This document shows positions 1 to 5,882 of a stretch of 5,952 nt of DNA, in pieces. The stretch comes from CAYSGL01 sp964520985 (lineage in GTDB: Bacteria > Pseudomonadota > Alphaproteobacteria > Micavibrionales > Micavibrionaceae), in contig CAZFPB010000048.1 in NCBI GenBank assembly GCA_964520985.1, forward strand, positions 1-5,952. The letters run 5' to 3'. The notes beneath the pieces were generated by a model. It was not told the origin of the DNA and did not search any database. It was given only the letters and a program-made list of their open reading frames with translations. The translations under genes and the position numbers were made by a program. The first letter of the stretch is position 1, and every line of letters starts with the position of its first letter.

Positions 1-258
<258 letters not shown>

Positions 259-262
<4 letters not shown>

Positions 263-465
263 CACACCTCCTCGCCGTCTCGCTCCTCTGCTGGATGTCC
301 TTCGCATGCGGCGTCTGGCACGCCGACCGCCAACACGTCGCGCTGATGCGGCGCACGGTCGGCCGCGTGCTCGGTCGCGATATCCCGGCGTTGCCGCGCG
401 CGGTCTGCAAGCCGACGAGCTGGCGGCGCGGTGCGTGGCGGTGGACGAGCGGAGGGCGGCCATGA
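259..465 (+). CDS. Small protein with hydrophobic N-terminus, unknown function
   Basis: This ORF encodes 68 residues from a GTG start that overlaps the preceding TGA, with GAGG at 248-251 seven bases upstream as a plausible ribosome binding site. Its ATGA end (462-465) overlaps the nuclease start, so the spacing fits a translationally coupled operon member. Residues 3-19 are mostly hydrophobic (LLAVSLLCWMSFACGVW) and could be a membrane anchor or signal segment. The rest is rich in Arg and Trp, with no recognisable domain. An alternative in-frame ATG lies at 295 but would remove most of the hydrophobic segment. Small membrane proteins between early phage genes are common, but I recognise no family. 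The Arg/Trp-rich C-terminus overlies sequence that is open in several frames, so this could be a spurious ORF; the overlaps at both ends are the main argument for it. Confidence 0.5.
451..455 (+). promoter_or_regulatory. Ribosome binding site fixing the nuclease start at 462
   Basis: GGAGG lies six bases before the ATG at 462. The reading frame is open far upstream (another ATG is at 306), but only residues after 462 match the nuclease family, whose N-terminus is typically a short S-x-L/S-x-x-R-x-x-x-x-x-C segment. Confidence 0.75.
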
Positions 466-1598
466 GCGAGCTCTACACCGCGTCGCGACTGCGTGTCCTG
501 CGCGATTGCCTGCGCCGCCACTACTACCAGTACACGCTCGCGATCCGGACGCCGGCCACCGACGCGATGGCGTTCGGCACCGTCACGCACCGCGCGCTCG
601 AGGCGTATTTCGTTGCCTGGCAGCGATCTGGCGAGGCGTTCATGCGCGGCGATGTCGACGAGCGCCTCGAGGACGCGCTGCTCACGATCGAGCAGTCCGG
701 GCTCGCGCTGGTCGAGCAGGCGCGCATCCGCGTGCTCATCGCTGCGTACCACGCGCGCTGGGGTGCCGAACCCTGGGATGTGCTTGCCGTCGAGGCCGAG
801 TTCCGTTACCAGCTCGGCGACTACGCGATCGGCGGCAAGATCGACGGACTCGTGCGCGATCGTCGCGACGGGCGCGTCTACGTGCTGGAGCACAAGACGA
901 CGCGCCAGGACGCTTCGCCCGGGTCCCCATACTGGGAGCGACTTGCGATTGACAGCCAGGTCTCGATCTACGTCGACGGCGCCGCGATGCTCGGTCACGA
1001 GATCGCCGGCTGCATTTACGACGTGCTCAAGCGACCGAGCCACGAGCCCAAGCTTGCGACGCCCGAGGCCGAGCGCGAGTACACGACCGGGCGCGGCTGC
1101 AGGCGATGCGGCGGGTCGGCCAGGGCGGGTGAGATCAAGCAAGGCACGGGCGTCTATCGCGTCTCGTTCGCCAGCGAGGTCAAGATGATCGATTGCGACG
1201 AGTGCAACGGCACCGGCTGGAAGAAGAACAAAGACGGCATCCCGGAGGCGCCTCGACTGCACGCACGCATGCGCGCCGTCGACGAGACGCTCGCGGAGTT
1301 CATGGAGCGCGTGCTCGCGCAACTCGCCGAGGCGCCCGACGAGTTCCTGATCCGCAATGTGGTCGTGCGCCTCGATGACGAGCTGCCGCAGATGCGACTC
1401 GATCTCGTCGACACCATCGCGCTGGCGCGGTGGACGGCGAAGGAGTTCGGCGCCGAGCCACCCCGCAACCCGGATGCGTGCGCCAAGTATGGCGGGCTCT
1501 GTCCGTTCTTCGCGGCCTGCTCGGGCCGCGCATCCATCGACGACCCATCCCTGTACCCCCGTGGCGCGGCTCATCCCGAGCTCGCGTCCGCGGCGTAA
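462..1598 (+). CDS. Cas4/RecB-like PD-(D/E)XK nuclease with Fe-S cysteines and a zinc-knuckle-like insert
   Basis: This 378-residue protein has the hallmarks of the RecB/Cas4/AddB nuclease family. It has an N-terminal cysteine (Cys16), a G-x3-H motif (Gly39, His43), the aspartate of GKIDGL (Asp128), the E-x-K of LEHKTT (Glu143, Lys145), Q-x3-Y (Gln166, Tyr170), and three C-terminal cysteines (340, 347, 353) in a CAKYGGLCPFFAAC context. In AddB and Cas4, one N-terminal and three C-terminal cysteines hold a 4Fe-4S cluster, so I infer the same here. The likely role is metal-dependent exonuclease resection of DNA ends for phage recombination or replication. Between Q-x3-Y and the C-terminal cysteines, residues about 208-264 carry an added segment with CRRCGG (213-216) and CDECNGTGW (245-253), resembling a zinc knuckle or half a DnaJ zinc finger. 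It overlaps the preceding ORF by four bases and lies just upstream of the Sak4-like ATPase, a typical partner. The fold is confident; the exact substrate is not. Confidence 0.92.
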   Translation: MSELYTASRLRVLRDCLRRHYYQYTLAIRTPATDAMAFGTVTHRALEAYFVAWQRSGEAFMRGDVDERLEDALLTIEQSGLALVEQARIRVLIAAYHARWGAEPWDVLAVEAEFRYQLGDYAIGGKIDGLVRDRRDGRVYVLEHKTTRQDASPGSPYWERLAIDSQVSIYVDGAAMLGHEIAGCIYDVLKRPSHEPKLATPEAEREYTTGRGCRRCGGSARAGEIKQGTGVYRVSFASEVKMIDCDECNGTGWKKNKDGIPEAPRLHARMRAVDETLAEFMERVLAQLAEAPDEFLIRNVVVRLDDELPQMRLDLVDTIALARWTAKEFGAEPPRNPDACAKYGGLCPFFAACSGRASIDDPSLYPRGAAHPELASAA

Positions 1599-1627
1599 TC
1601 ACCCACGGCCGAAAGAGGAGGCCATCC

Positions 1628-2704
1628 ATGGCAACGATCACGAGTCCACGTCCTGCACCTGTCCCCAAGCCTGTCCCTGCTGCTTCCACGCAAGCGCCCG
1701 CGACGCCCGCCGCCAAGCCCAAGACGCGGCTGGGCGCGGTCCAGCGTGGCCAACTGCGCTCGTCGCTGCGTTACCTGTTCTACGGCCCCGAGGGCGTCGG
1801 CAAGACGTCGCTGATCAGCGACGCGCCAAACGTGATGCTGCTCGACATCGAGGGCGGCAGCGACAACGTCGACGTCGCCCGCTATCCGTTTCGCGACGGT
1901 CCCGGCGGTCACGTGCCGCACGACCTCGACGAGGTGACCGGCGCGATCGATGACATGATCGCGAACCCGGGCCACGGCTACGAGACGATCGGCATCGACA
2001 CCGTCGACGCACTCGAAGCGCTCGTGCATAAGCACGTGTGCAAGACGAACGGCAAGGCGAGCATCGAGGACTTCGGCTTCGGCAAGGGCTTCAACGTCGC
2101 GCTCGACAAGATGCGCGAGATCATCGTCAAGCTTGATGCGCTGCGCGCGCAGGGCGTGCAGGTGATCTTGACGGGGCACAGCTTCGTCAAGACGTTCAAG
2201 AACCCCGAAGGCGAGGACTACGATCGCTACCAGCTTCGAGTCCACGAGAAGCTCGCCGGACTCCTCAAGGAGCGAAGCGATGTCGTCGGGTTCGTCCACT
2301 TCGACGGCGGCTCGGCCAAGCTGAACGCTGACGCCGCGCAGATCAAGCGAGCCCGCGGCTGGTCCACGGGGCGCCGTCTCGTCGAACTGCACCGCGAGGC
2401 GGCATGGGATGCGAAGTCGCGGCTCGCTCTGCCGTCCACGCTCGAGCTCGGCACCGAGCATCCATGGGAGCCCTTCGCGCTCGCCGCGTCGGGTGCCCGT
2501 GACGCTGACGTCGCGTCGCTGGCAGAGATCGCGGTTGCTGAGCTCGATCGCATCGGCGCCGACGAGTTCACTACCGGCGCCGGTAAGCAGACGACGCGCG
2601 CCGCCATGCTCGACGCGATCAAGGTCGCCGACGCTTCCACTCTCACCCGGATCGTTGCCGGCCTCCAGGCGACGCCCGCTGTCACCCCCACGAAGGAGTC
2701 CTGA
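1628..2704 (+). CDS. Sak4-like phage P-loop ATPase (AAA_24 type), putative annealing/recombination protein
   Basis: This 358-residue protein starts at an ATG preceded by GAGGAGG (1615-1621). It has a Walker A motif GPEGVGKT (residues 53-60), a DIEGG segment (73-77), a Walker B-like TIGIDTVD (120-127), FGFGKGF (149-155), a hydrophobic strand ending in TGH (182-184), and WDAKSRLALP near 260-269. Together these match the phage nucleotide-binding family around Sak4, remote RecA relatives; HK620 Sak4 is described as a single-strand annealing protein stimulated by its cognate SSB. The core spans about residues 35-270. The first 35 residues are a Pro/Ala-rich, probably disordered tail, and residues 285-350 form an extra helical extension, making this longer than a core-only Sak4. 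The gene lies between a Cas4-like nuclease and an SSB-like gene, which supports a recombination role. An alternative role as a more general DNA-dependent ATPase cannot be excluded from sequence alone. Confidence 0.88.
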   Translation: MATITSPRPAPVPKPVPAASTQAPATPAAKPKTRLGAVQRGQLRSSLRYLFYGPEGVGKTSLISDAPNVMLLDIEGGSDNVDVARYPFRDGPGGHVPHDLDEVTGAIDDMIANPGHGYETIGIDTVDALEALVHKHVCKTNGKASIEDFGFGKGFNVALDKMREIIVKLDALRAQGVQVILTGHSFVKTFKNPEGEDYDRYQLRVHEKLAGLLKERSDVVGFVHFDGGSAKLNADAAQIKRARGWSTGRRLVELHREAAWDAKSRLALPSTLELGTEHPWEPFALAASGARDADVASLAEIAVAELDRIGADEFTTGAGKQTTRAAMLDAIKVADASTLTRIVAGLQATPAVTPTKES

Positions 2705-2707
2705 ATC

Positions 2708-3286
2708 ATGTCTCTTCCCATGATCGAGGCGCGCTATCTCGCGCGCGTATGCGGCGCGGCGCAGTACGAGCCGAGCAGCAACAACAACATGCAGATCGCG
2801 CTGCCGTTCGAGATCGTCGCCGACGACGAGCACGACGGCGAGGTCATCACCTGGTTTGCCACGCTGCACGGCACCGCCGACAGCAAGGGCAAGACGGGCG
2901 TCGATCGCGTGATCGAGTCGCTGATCACGGCCGGCTGGCAAGGCGACGACATGAGCGAGCTCGCCGACATCAGCGACGACGAGGCCCGCCGCTTGCTGCC
3001 CGAGACGGTGCAGCTGGTTCTCGCCCCGGACACCTACGAGGGCACGACGCGCCTCAAGGTGAAGTGGGTCAACCGTCCGGGCGCCGGACGCGCCGGCTTC
3101 AAGAAGCCGCTCGCGGGCGGCGACCTGAAGGCGTTCGGCGCGCAGATGCGCAATGCCGTCCGGGGCATGCGCGGCGCCGCTGGCGCGCGTCCGGCGCCCG
3201 CCGCGCGATCGACGGGCGGCAACGGTCAGCGTCCACAGTCGGCGCACCCGAACGCGCCGGGCAACAACGACGACCTGCCGTTCTGA
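2708..3286 (+). CDS. SSB-like protein with acidic DDLPF tip (DUF669-like)
   Basis: This 192-residue protein begins at ATG 2708, three bases after the ATPase stop, with AAGGAG at 2693-2698. Residues 1-135 look like a beta-rich phage DUF669-type domain: an early strand (MQIALPFEIV, 28-37), a Trp/Phe strand (TWFATLHGTA), a helix with a Gly-Trp turn (VIESLITAGW), and a late strand pair (VQLVLAPDTYEGTTRLKVKW). Residues about 150-187 are a flexible Gly/Ala/Pro/Arg/Asn-rich linker, and the protein ends NNDDLPF. That layout (compact DNA-binding fold, disordered linker, acidic tip ending Pro-Phe) is the hallmark of bacterial SSBs, whose tip recruits partner proteins. I infer a phage single-strand DNA-binding protein working with the adjacent ATPase and nuclease. 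An in-frame ATG at 2720 is a weaker alternative start. The similarity to DUF669 is from pattern memory and is moderate. Confidence 0.75.
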   Translation: MSLPMIEARYLARVCGAAQYEPSSNNNMQIALPFEIVADDEHDGEVITWFATLHGTADSKGKTGVDRVIESLITAGWQGDDMSELADISDDEARRLLPETVQLVLAPDTYEGTTRLKVKWVNRPGAGRAGFKKPLAGGDLKAFGAQMRNAVRGMRGAAGARPAPAARSTGGNGQRPQSAHPNAPGNNDDLPF

Positions 3287-3296
3287 TCTTCGGGAA

Positions 3297-3332
3297 CCGT
3301 CGTCGGGCGCTTTCAACGGAGCACGACGACGG
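3297..3332 (+). repeat. Inverted repeat (9 bp arms) just after the SSB-like gene
   Basis: CCGTCGTCG at 3297-3305 is perfectly complementary to CGACGACGG at 3324-3332, with an 18-base loop that can form three more pairs (GCT 3309-3311 with AGC 3320-3322). It begins ten bases after the stop at 3284-3286. No T-run follows, so a classical intrinsic terminator is not supported; it could be an mRNA stabilising or attenuating hairpin between the recombination genes and the tRNA. Confidence 0.55.
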
Positions 3333-3347
3333 CAGGCATCCCGTCTG

Positions 3348-3368
3348 GCAGCACGGGCCCGATGCTGC
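3348..3368 (+). repeat. Second inverted repeat upstream of the tRNA
   Basis: GCAGCA at 3348-3353 pairs with TGCTGC at 3363-3368 around the loop CGGGCCCGA, which itself contains a small GGGCCC palindrome. It sits 23 bases before the tRNA-like gene. Short GC-rich palindromes arise easily at this composition, so a biological role (processing or attenuation) is only a possibility. Confidence 0.35.
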
Positions 3369-3391
3369 TCGGCCTCGCGAGGGGTCGTTAT

Positions 3392-3462
3392 GTCGCCATC
3401 GTCTAACGGCAGGACCCGGGCCACCACGCCCGGAGATGCGGGTTCGAATCCCGCTGGCGGCT
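3392..3462 (+). tRNA. tRNA-like gene with a 6-base anticodon loop lacking U33 (possibly Gly-type)
   Basis: The 71-base element folds as a cloverleaf. The acceptor stem is 7 bp (GTCGCCA 3392-3398 with TGGCGGC 3455-3461, one G-T wobble). The D arm is 4 bp (GTCT with GGAC) with loop AACGGCA containing GG. The anticodon stem is 5 bp (CGGGC 3417-3421 with GCCCG 3428-3432), the variable loop is GAGAT, and the T arm is GCGGG-TTCGAAT-CCCGC. CCA is not encoded; the discriminator is T3462. The anticodon loop is only CACCAC (3422-3427), six bases with no U at position 33. If one base (U33) is missing, the anticodon reads ACC (Gly); G1-C72 and U73 would suit a glycine tRNA. Counted from the 5' side without a gap it would read CCA (Trp). 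The isotype is therefore undecided. It may be a working but odd tRNA, a decayed one, or a decoy. Confidence 0.75.
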
Positions 3463-3470
3463 CGAGGAGG
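3463..3470 (+). promoter_or_regulatory. Ribosome binding site abutting the tRNA 3' end
   Basis: CGAGGAGG begins directly after the tRNA discriminator base and lies nine bases before ATG 3480. It decides the start of the next gene at 3480 rather than the in-frame ATG at 3390, whose reading would run through the tRNA. Removal of the tRNA at its 3' end would leave a downstream mRNA with this site almost at its 5' end. Confidence 0.7.
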
Positions 3471-3479
3471 TCAACGACC

Positions 3480-3710
3480 ATGAGCAAGACCGTCTATCAG
3501 GTGCACTACGACATCCGCATCGGCCGTCAGTGGCTCGGTGCGGGCAACAAGAACGGCTTCGCGAGCATGAACGTGGCGACGCGTGGCGACGCGCGCGACG
3601 CGGCCGCTCGCGTGGTCAAAGAGGAGTACCGCACGGAGCGTGGCGGCAAGACCGCGAACGCGGTGCGCATCATCAGCGTGGTCGCGATCGTCGAGGACGT
3701 GATCGCGTGA
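3480..3710 (+). CDS. Small 76-residue protein, unknown function
   Basis: The ORF starts at ATG 3480 behind a strong GAGGAGG site and ends at TGA 3708-3710, overlapping the GTG start of the next gene by four bases. The protein is small and probably alpha/beta: an N-terminal strand segment (VYQVHYDIRIG, residues 5-15), a central helix rich in Ala/Arg (RGDARDAAARVVKEEY), and a C-terminal hydrophobic strand (VRIISVVAIVEDV). It has no cysteines, no signal peptide and no motif I recognise. Codon use, with almost all third positions G or C, matches its neighbours, so it is probably a genuine gene of the early operon. It is the first protein gene after the tRNA and is coupled to the coiled-coil protein that follows; nothing else points to its role. 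Confidence 0.75.
   Translation: MSKTVYQVHYDIRIGRQWLGAGNKNGFASMNVATRGDARDAAARVVKEEYRTERGGKTANAVRIISVVAIVEDVIA
3693..3697 (+). promoter_or_regulatory. Ribosome binding site supporting the GTG start at 3707
   Basis: GAGGA lies nine bases before GTG 3707. The reading frame is open well upstream (from 3530), but only the GTG combines a binding site with the four-base overlap (GTGA) with the preceding stop, so the longer version is rejected. Confidence 0.6.
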
Positions 3711-4774
3711 CCGCCAAGCACTACGGCATCGTCGACGAAATCGCGCAGCACGAGCCCGACGGCGTCATCGGCAATCTGTCGATATCGGCCGTACTCGCTG
3801 ACTCCGTGCATGCGCCCGCATCATTGATCGTCGTTGGCTCGACGACGGACAGCCCGACGAACCTCGCGCAGCTCGTGCTCACCGCAGAGCAGGCCATCGC
3901 GCTCGGCGCGCACCTGACCGCGGCTGGCGCCGATGCGCTCGAGGCGGATCGCAAGGTCGAGCGGCTGCGGAATCATGGTCGAGGCACCGGACCCGAACGC
4001 ACCGAGATCGACCGCGTCGCGGGGCTGCTGATCGCCGAGTGGGAGCGCGTCGAGCGCAAGCCGGTCAACGTCTCGTACATCGCGACGTTCGCCGACATGG
4101 CGCGCGCCGTCATCGCAGACACGGCGGCCCGCGAAGCCACGCTCCGCGCCGAGCTCGCCGAGGCGCGCATGCTCGCGCGCGACGCGCAGATCCAGGCCAT
4201 GGACCGCGGCGCGTCGTACCAGGCGATCAGCGCCGAGCTCGCCGAGGCGCACGAGGCGCTGACCGCGGCGAGGGCGGAGGTGGAGCAGCTGCGAGAGCAG
4301 TTCGAGGTGGAGCGCCAACAGAGCGAAGCCGACAAGGACATGCTCCGTCGGAACCACCGCATTCAGTGCGATCGACGCAACGAGGCGCTGACCGAACGCG
4401 ACGCCTACCGCGCGATGCTGTGCGACCTGCTCGCGTCGGCGCATCCGCATCCCGTCGAGCACCCGACGATGGCCGAGGCGTGGGGATGCGCGCGCGAAGT
4501 GCTGCGGACCGGCGCGTATGTCCATAGAGTGCCGGTTCCGACGGCGCCCGAACGCAGCACGCAGGCATGCGGCCGGTGCAACAAGCACCACCCGCTCGAC
4601 ATGTTCTTCGTCGGACAGCGCGTCATCGTCGACGGCAAGCACGGGACGGTCGTCTCGTGGACGCAGTACGGCGGCCCGTTATCTGTGCGCGTCGAATACG
4701 ACACGCGCGACGAGGCGGGCGATTTGATCCGAGGAAACTTCTATCCCTGCCAGGTGAGCGAGGAGCCGTTCTGA
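3707..4774 (+). CDS. Coiled-coil protein with C-terminal CxxC and KOW/SH3-like segment, unknown function
   Basis: This 355-residue protein starts at GTG 3707. Residues 1-45 look beta-rich (strand IGNLSISAVL, then SLIVVGS). Residues 57-80 form a helix of the kind LTAEQAIALGAHLTAAG, a pattern often seen in small phage and actinobacterial proteins. Residues about 100-140 are helical. Residues about 140-235 are a long Ala/Glu/Arg-rich coiled coil containing AELAEA twice, exactly 28 residues (four heptads) apart. Cys288-x2-Cys291 is followed by a predicted small beta-barrel (about 301-350; VGQRVIVDGKHGTVVSW) resembling a KOW or SH3-like fold. The extreme C-terminus is SEEPF. I recognise no family for the whole protein. 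A scaffold or nucleic-acid-associated role is conceivable from the coiled coil and barrel, but this is inference. It overlaps both neighbours by four bases or one base, so it belongs to the same operon. Confidence 0.75.
   Translation: MTAKHYGIVDEIAQHEPDGVIGNLSISAVLADSVHAPASLIVVGSTTDSPTNLAQLVLTAEQAIALGAHLTAAGADALEADRKVERLRNHGRGTGPERTEIDRVAGLLIAEWERVERKPVNVSYIATFADMARAVIADTAAREATLRAELAEARMLARDAQIQAMDRGASYQAISAELAEAHEALTAARAEVEQLREQFEVERQQSEADKDMLRRNHRIQCDRRNEALTERDAYRAMLCDLLASAHPHPVEHPTMAEAWGCAREVLRTGAYVHRVPVPTAPERSTQACGRCNKHHPLDMFFVGQRVIVDGKHGTVVSWTQYGGPLSVRVEYDTRDEAGDLIRGNFYPCQVSEEPF
4146..4250 (+). repeat. Two identical 21-base copies 84 bases apart within the coiled-coil gene
   Basis: Bases 4146-4166 and 4230-4250 are identical (GCGCCGAGCTCGCCGAGGCGC) and both encode AELAEA in the same frame. 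The 84-base spacing equals 28 residues or four heptads, consistent with an old internal duplication of the coiled coil, although the sequence between the copies is no longer alike. Confidence 0.7.
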
Positions 4775-5196
4775 TGGCGCCACGCAACCCCACCGACATG
4801 GGCGGCGCGTTCGCGGGCGTGCCGATGTGCTCGCGCGAGCGCTGCGCCTCCTACGACGGCAAGCGCTGCGGCGAGACCGGCAACGAGCCGGGCGAGGTCT
4901 GCGTGCCGGAGGTGCGGGCGCAGCACGTGACGCTCGGCGCAATCGCGACGATGCTGACCGAGCGAGCGCCGCGCCTGTTTCAGATCGTGCACTACTGCTC
5001 GATCTGTCGCGCGAAGTTCGCGACCGACGACGAGGTTCGCGCGCACCAAGCGGAATGCGCCGAGCATCCGGCGGTCAAGGCCGCCACGAAGCTGCGGAGG
5101 CTACTCGAGGAGGCGCTCGACGCCTGGTATCGGCTCGACCCGTCCAACAACGAGGACGAGCGCCGCAACCTCATCCGCAAGGAGGCAGGACTTTGA
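4774..5196 (+). CDS. Cysteine-rich small protein with a C2HC zinc-finger-like motif
   Basis: This 140-residue protein starts at ATG 4774, overlapping the preceding TGA by one base, with GAGGAG at 4760-4765. It has two candidate metal sites. The first is a four-cysteine cluster at residues 19, 24, 32 and 43 (CSRERC, then CGETG, then EVC), a layout I associate with small phage proteins of unknown function. The second is Cys75-x2-Cys78-x12-His91-x3-Cys95 with Phe82 and Val88 at the hydrophobic positions, which matches classical zinc-finger spacing with the last ligand Cys instead of His. Residues 100-140 form a charged helical tail (TKLRRLLEEALDAWYRL). Phage-encoded fingers of this type can bind nucleic acid or protein, but no target is visible. 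The metal ligands are inferred from spacing, not demonstrated. Confidence 0.75.
   Translation: MAPRNPTDMGGAFAGVPMCSRERCASYDGKRCGETGNEPGEVCVPEVRAQHVTLGAIATMLTERAPRLFQIVHYCSICRAKFATDDEVRAHQAECAEHPAVKAATKLRRLLEEALDAWYRLDPSNNEDERRNLIRKEAGL
5179..5185 (+). promoter_or_regulatory. Strong ribosome binding site deciding the TTG start at 5193
   Basis: AAGGAGG lies seven bases before TTG 5193, and TTG overlaps the previous stop as TTGA. No ATG or GTG in this frame falls near the site, and the Ead-like homology begins within the first ten residues after it. Confidence 0.75.
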
Positions 5197-5882
5197 TCGA
5201 CAAGCAGAATCTCCGCGCGCTCGCGACCGCAGCGACGCCGGGGCCATGGGCGGTGACCGGCGACAACGACGACTGCGTCACCGCACGCCATCCAGAGGGC
5301 TCGTCCTGGCCGGTTGCCGACGCAGACGACCCAGAGGACGCCGCGTTCATCGCCGCCGCCTCCCCCTCGACGGTGCTCGCGCTGCTCGACGAGATCGACG
5401 CGCTCTACGCCGACTACACCTCGCTCCTTGCCGAGCGTGATGCGGCGCAGTCGATCGCGACGCAGGCGACGAGAGAGCGCGCCGCGATCAGCATCCAACT
5501 GCAAAGCGTCCAGGCCGACATGGGCACGATTGCGGGCGCGCTCGACGCCGACAATGACGACGTCGGTACGCTCGTCGGCTTGATCCAATCGCGCCTCGCC
5601 GATCGCAGCGAAGCCCTTGCGGCCCTGCGCTCGATCGCGCGCTACATCTCCTGCGAGCCGGAGGACCACGAAGATCTCGTCGAGGCGATGCGGCTGCTGG
5701 TGCAGGAGCGGGACGCCGCCATCGCCCGCGCCGAGGCGATCGAGCCGCGCGTCGTCGAAGCCATCGTGGAATTAGCGCTCGCGAAGTCGCACTGCAAAGA
5801 CCAACACGGCGCTGAGTACCGCAACGGCGACCTGATCAACTTCGCTGTCGCCCTCTGCGCCGGCGAGTGGAGGAAGTCATGA
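5193..5882 (+). CDS. Ead/Ea22-like phage protein with coiled-coil body
   Basis: This 229-residue protein starts at TTG behind AAGGAGG and overlaps its neighbours at both ends (TTGA, ATGA). Its N-terminus carries the pattern I associate with Ead/Ea22-like phage proteins: LRALATAATPGPWAV (residues 7-21), then about 30 residues later DAAFIAAASPSTVLALLDEI (49-68). The rest is mostly helical: a probable coiled coil at 68-110, a loop with acidic residues near 118-123, and further helices at 125-195. The C-terminus has Cys201 and Cys221. Ea22 of lambda is an accessory early protein whose biochemical activity is not established, so no function is assigned beyond an accessory early gene. Only the N-terminal module resembles the family; the coiled-coil body may be specific to this phage. 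Confidence 0.8.
   Translation: MIDKQNLRALATAATPGPWAVTGDNDDCVTARHPEGSSWPVADADDPEDAAFIAAASPSTVLALLDEIDALYADYTSLLAERDAAQSIATQATRERAAISIQLQSVQADMGTIAGALDADNDDVGTLVGLIQSRLADRSEALAALRSIARYISCEPEDHEDLVEAMRLLVQERDAAIARAEAIEPRVVEAIVELALAKSHCKDQHGAEYRNGDLINFAVALCAGEWRKS

Noticed and set aside
306..461. Extended N-terminus for the nuclease from ATG 306
   Set aside because: The added 52 residues are Arg/Ala-rich and unlike the family. ATG 462 has GGAGG six bases upstream and the family-like start.
462..1598. A genuine CRISPR-associated Cas4
   Set aside because: Motifs are shared with Cas4, but there is no cas1, cas2 or CRISPR array nearby, and the neighbours are phage recombination genes.
3297..3332. 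Intrinsic terminator after the SSB-like gene
   Set aside because: The stem is good, but no run of T follows and the loop is long, so only an inverted repeat is claimed.
3390..3479. Earlier start (ATG 3390) for the 76-residue protein
   Set aside because: A GAGGGG lies just upstream, but the added residues (SSNGRT...GSNPAGGS) are the well-known artefact produced by translating a tRNA gene. ATG 3480 has its own strong ribosome binding site.
1571..3487. Long minus-strand ORF of 638 codons opposite the ATPase and SSB-like genes
   Set aside because: It is antisense to two clearly recognisable genes, is very rich in Arg, Ala and Val, and has no motif. High GC with strong third-position bias creates such open antisense frames.
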